A DNA stretch of 16,275 nucleotides from Chrysochromulina parva (taxonomy: Eukaryota; Haptophyta; Prymnesiales; Chrysochromulinaceae): assembly GCA_002887195.1 (NCBI GenBank), contig PJAB01001212.1:1-16275 (forward strand), in the 5' to 3' direction. Of this stretch, positions 13,879-16,275 are shown in pieces. Below the pieces are notes generated by a model, which saw only the letters and a list, made by a program, of their open reading frames with translations, made no database searches and was not told the DNA's origin. How positions within the stretch are numbered: the stretch's first letter is position 1; every line of letters begins with the position of its first letter. The translations under genes were made by a program, and so were the position numbers.

Positions 13879-15600
13879 TCACGGCTCGCTGCGCATGGCT
13901 GCGTCGTCCGCAGCTAGAGGCTCGGTGGCGGGCTCGGTGGCGGGCTCGGTGGCCATCATATCAGCTATCTCCTCCTTGAGCTTCTCCTTGGGGCCAAACA
14001 CAGCCGCCGCCGCATCCTCGATGCTGCCATTCGGCGCGGACACCTTCGAGAGCAACGATACATCCTTCCTCGCCATGAGACGCAGTGCTTTCCACTGGAA
14101 CGCCTTGTCGTTCTTCAGCTTATACTCCTCCTCAATGCCTGCTTCGGGGTCCATTTGCTCGTGAACGGGCTTGAGATACGTCTCGAGTGAGGGCATGTAG
14201 TCCTTCTGGCCGATCGCCTCGAGCGAGTTCCCGCCCATATTCCACAGCCGCGTGAGCGACGCATTCCCAAGTTGCATGCGCTTGCCCGCACCCACGCCGC
14301 CCGTCGAGCGCCGTTTGCGCGAGCCCTCGACTTCAGAACGCGACAAGGAGGCCGCCTCCTTGTCGAAAGCCGCACACCCTGCCGCTTTCCACTTGGTCCA
14401 GTGCTCCTCTCGCTCCAGCATCGTGAGCACAGCCGCGGCAAACTTGGCGCCCCCGGGCGGGATCGCCTTGAGCAATGCCACGCACTGGCTATGCAGCGCC
14501 TCGACGGTTTGTCTCTGGGCGGCGTTGAGGCTCTTGGCGGCGCCTGACGAATTCTTGCGCTCCGTCGAGACGGCCTGCAAGAAGATGAGCAGCTGCACCA
14601 GCACGTGCCGCCGAAAGTAGCCGTCGCGCAGCTGGAGGGTCATGAGCTTCGACGACGTGAGGAATTTGGCAAAGTAGACCTCGGCTGTGTCGCCCGCATG
14701 CGCCTCATTCACAACGGCCAAGGTTTCGTTAATGACCGCCTCGCCGTTGGGCTGCGGAGCGCCTGCACCAGCCGGCAGCGCGCTCGACACCTCGCCGGCG
14801 CCCGAGAAGGAGCCGAACACCTGGAGCACCGTATTCAGCTGCACGACCAGGGGCTCCCACGCCTCCGGCTGCACGTGCGCCATCGGGTTCGTGAACGCCT
14901 GCTGCAGACCCCAAAACGTCGAATAGAAGCCGTAGTCAATGGCCTCGCCCCTCTCGGGATGGGAGCCGGCGGTGCCGTCGAGGACAGCCGCATCCTCCGC
15001 GGGCGGGGCGGGTTCGAGCGACACGGACGAGGTGGCGACCGTGCCCTTGAGGTTCACGCCCGAGCGTTCGGCGAGGGGAAACGTGTACGCCATGAACATG
15101 AGCACACGCCCGCGAAAGTTGGTGTTCTTCGATTTGGAGAGGCGGCGGAGCAGCTCATTGCACGTGCGCAAGATGGTGAGCTTGCCCTTGGCATGCTTCT
15201 GGTCGGCGGAGAGAAGCTGCGCGAGCGCCGCCGCCCGAGCTTCCACAAGAGCAAACGCAGCCTCAGCCGCGGAGACGACGTTGGCGTCGAACAGGTCTTC
15301 GAGCAAGGCGAACGGAGTGTTCGGGTCAGATACCTCCGCATGTGCGAGGGCAATGGCCACGTCGAGCAGGCGCGGCACGCCGACCGCTTCAATAGAATGG
15401 CCCCTCAACTTGGATCGCTTGAGGAGCGTGTCCAGCTGAGTCCGCAGCGCAAGTTCAAGCACAGTGCGATCGCGATCGCCGAGGGGGCGGGCTTCCCCTC
15501 CGCGCTCTGACTCGAGCGTGCGCTGGACAGCGCTTACGCTTTCGTCGATCTCTTCCGAGCTCTCTTCGGTGATGCGGCTGAGTAGAGCGACGAGAGCCAT
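13879..15600 (-). CDS. THOC1: THO complex subunit 1 (THOC1/HPR1), transcription-coupled mRNA export
   Basis: A single-exon 573-residue protein from the Met at 15600. THOC1 is a core subunit of the nuclear THO/TREX complex, which couples transcription elongation to mRNP assembly and export. Family blocks, numbered from this Met: TCNELLRRLSKSKNT (about 146-160) with FPLAERSGVNLKG after it; IDYGFYSTFWGLQQAFTNP (about 221-239); VYFAKFLTSSKLMTLQL (308-324) with FRRHVLVQLLIFLQ; then REEHWTKWKAAGC, LGNASLTRLWN (444-454), MPSLETYLKP, and EEEYKLKNDKAFQWKALRL (about 490-508). The order matches animal THOC1, but the animal C-terminal death domain is absent; the end is instead acidic with TEPATEPATEP. 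The frame stays open upstream to 15921, but that stretch is Arg/Cys-rich and unlike THOC1, so I choose 15600. It diverges from the partial gene at the right edge. Confidence 0.93.
   Translation of the reverse strand: MALVALLSRITEESSEEIDESVSAVQRTLESERGGEARPLGDRDRTVLELALRTQLDTLLKRSKLRGHSIEAVGVPRLLDVAIALAHAEVSDPNTPFALLEDLFDANVVSAAEAAFALVEARAAALAQLLSADQKHAKGKLTILRTCNELLRRLSKSKNTNFRGRVLMFMAYTFPLAERSGVNLKGTVATSSVSLEPAPPAEDAAVLDGTAGSHPERGEAIDYGFYSTFWGLQQAFTNPMAHVQPEAWEPLVVQLNTVLQVFGSFSGAGEVSSALPAGAGAPQPNGEAVINETLAVVNEAHAGDTAEVYFAKFLTSSKLMTLQLRDGYFRRHVLVQLLIFLQAVSTERKNSSGAAKSLNAAQRQTVEALHSQCVALLKAIPPGGAKFAAAVLTMLEREEHWTKWKAAGCAAFDKEAASLSRSEVEGSRKRRSTGGVGAGKRMQLGNASLTRLWNMGGNSLEAIGQKDYMPSLETYLKPVHEQMDPEAGIEEEYKLKNDKAFQWKALRLMARKDVSLLSKVSAPNGSIEDAAAAVFGPKEKLKEEIADMMATEPATEPATEPLAADDAAMRSEP
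13919..13953 (-). repeat. 12-bp tandem repeat encoding (TEPA) units at the THOC1 C-terminus
   Basis: GGCTCGGTGGCG repeats at 13919-13930 and 13931-13942, with an 11-nt partial third copy. On the coding strand it gives ATEPATEPATEP. It is a frame-preserving minisatellite in a non-conserved tail. Confidence 0.92.
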
Positions 15601-15753
15601 GCGACTCGAGGAAAAGCGGCGCGCGAGCCGAGGCGCTGCGTTGTCTCGTGAATTTGAAACGTCGGGACGCCGAGTCCTCTGAGCTTTCCCAGGAAAATAG
15701 TAAAGTACTGTACAGCAAGTTCTGCAGAGAAGCGCGCGCGCGCGTGCTGCCGG

Positions 15754-15761
15754 TATAAAAA
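15754..15761 (+). promoter_or_regulatory. TATA-box-like element TATAAAAA
   Basis: A consensus TATAAAAA on the plus strand in an otherwise GC-rich spacer, 175 bp upstream of the ATG at 15936. It would place a start site about 30 bp downstream and leave a leader of about 150 nt. Its orientation excludes a standard role for THOC1. Confidence 0.5.
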
Positions 15762-15800
15762 ACACGGGGGGAGCTGGGACACACACGGGACGCGCGGGGG

Positions 15801-15857
15801 CGAAACAACTTGACTGCGTCGCTTCGGACGAAACAACCTCGAAGGCGTCGCTTCGGG
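15801..15857. repeat. Imperfect 28/29-bp tandem repeat downstream of the TATA-like box
   Basis: 15801-15828 and 15829-15857 both start CGAAACAAC and end GCGTCGCTTCGG. They differ in a short middle segment by substitutions and a 1-nt indel. The repeat would lie in the 5' leader of the right-edge gene, if the TATA box is used. Confidence 0.8.
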
Positions 15858-15935
15858 CGACATGCGCACGTCCGTCGGCGCGGCTTCTCGGGTGAGCGTC
15901 GTGGTCCATAAGCCAGAGCACGTTGTTTTAGCGGA

Positions 15936-16275
15936 ATGAAACGGCACGCTATTGCCGCCGAAGAGGCGTCGATCGCGGATGCCGAGCATGGTCGTCCTGA
16001 GCGCAGCGCCATCTTCCGGCAAGGCGGCATGCTGCTCACCAAAGATCCGCCAGCTATGCGTCCGGTCAGCAAACGAGGAATACTGATGACTGGCAGACGC
16101 CAGGAGAGCACTGCCCGGGCAATGAATGAGACGTACGAGCAGGGCCACGATTGCGATGAGCAAGTCGTGTACCACAATCGGTGCGACCCGACAATACGCA
16201 ACTTGACTGGAGACCTTGAAAAGTGGCGCTACAAGCGTGGTCTGGTGGTCTACTTTCAGGGCCGAAACTGGTGGG
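15936..16275 (+). CDS. Partial gene at right edge; possible PPK2-like/P-loop kinase N-terminus
   Basis: ATG at 15936 opens a frame of 113 codons that runs off the window. An in-frame TAA at 15909-15911 makes this the first Met, and a TATA-like box lies 175 bp upstream. The first about 60 residues are charged with no recognised domain. The last about 25 contain TIRNLTGDLEKW, then GLVVYFQGRNWW, which resembles the helix, beta-strand and 'F.GRDAAGKGG' P-loop approach of polyphosphate kinase 2 proteins. The P-loop Lys itself, if present, lies beyond the window. The family assignment is only a suggestion from about a dozen residues; the open frame itself is well supported. Minus-strand frames across the same bases are Arg/Ser-rich and look like shadows. 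Confidence 0.55.
   Translation, partial: MKRHAIAAEEASIADAEHGRPERSAIFRQGGMLLTKDPPAMRPVSKRGILMTGRRQESTARAMNETYEQGHDCDEQVVYHNRCDPTIRNLTGDLEKWRYKRGLVVYFQGRNWW

Larger units (their letters stand above)
15601..15935. promoter_or_regulatory. Divergent promoter region between THOC1 and the right-edge gene
   Basis: 335 bp between the chosen THOC1 start (minus) and the ATG at 15936 (plus). It holds an alternating GC run (15732-15744, possible Z-DNA former), a plus-strand TATAAAAA at 15754-15761, and a 28/29-bp imperfect tandem repeat at 15801-15857. The TATA orientation and position fit a plus-strand transcript starting near 15785. The region is also open in the THOC1 frame, but nothing there looks conserved. 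Confidence 0.55.

Noticed and set aside
14605..15510. 301-residue plus-strand open frame opposite THOC1
   Set aside because: Arg/His/Gly-rich shadow of THOC1 codon usage; THOC1 motifs on the minus strand are unambiguous.
15601..15921. 107-residue N-terminal extension of THOC1
   Set aside because: Open but Arg/Cys-rich and unlike THOC1; it crosses the spacer with the opposing TATA box and repeats. Met at 15600 starts a helix typical of the family.

Overview
This window looks like nuclear DNA of a GC-rich, gene-dense, intron-poor single-celled alga. A haptophyte or similar chromalveolate alga is my best inference. The evidence is eukaryote-only genes (14-3-3, anoctamin, the THO mRNA-export subunit THOC1), three short GT-AG introns with GTG-type donors (GTGTGC, GTGCGC, GTGCTC) and CAG acceptors, a receptor kinase with a long proline-rich spacer, and a Golgi-type glycosyltransferase fused to a DUF3431 domain. 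No rRNA, tRNA, CRISPR array or transposon was recognised. The species cannot be named from the sequence alone.

Layout: (1) 439-1356 (+), a stand-alone RsuA/RluE-type pseudouridine synthase. (2) 4754-1856 (-), a receptor-like protein kinase locus. It has a signal peptide, a DNRLRE/CBM96-like jelly-roll domain split by a 112-bp intron, a His-rich patch, a proline-rich spacer, one membrane segment and a TKL-like kinase. Its frame is cut by TAA at 2693-2695 inside the kinase domain and by TAG at 2111-2113 ahead of a further in-frame domain. (3) 5014-5911 (+), a complete 14-3-3 protein with one 187-bp intron. (4) 6365-8332 (+), the membrane-anchored glycosyltransferase/DUF3431 fusion. (5) 10176-8746 (-), a membrane-anchored Rossmann-like protein of unknown function. 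(6) 10244-13015 (+), an anoctamin/TMEM16 protein whose 93-bp intron is flanked by a near-perfect 21-nt direct repeat. (7) 15600-13879 (-), THOC1. (8) 15936 to the right edge (+), the start of a gene whose last visible residues weakly resemble a polyphosphate-kinase-2-type P-loop approach.

The genes mostly alternate in strand, giving short divergent spacers (4755-5013, 10177-10243, 15601-15935) and convergent ones (1357-1855, 8333-8745, 13016-13878). There is no operon-like logic; they look like unrelated housekeeping, signalling and surface-glycan genes. The most interesting items are the anoctamin intron, which looks like a recent gain by tandem duplication of a CCAG|GT site; the interrupted receptor kinase; the glycosyltransferase-DUF3431 fusion; and a 42-bp tandem duplication across the anoctamin stop codon.
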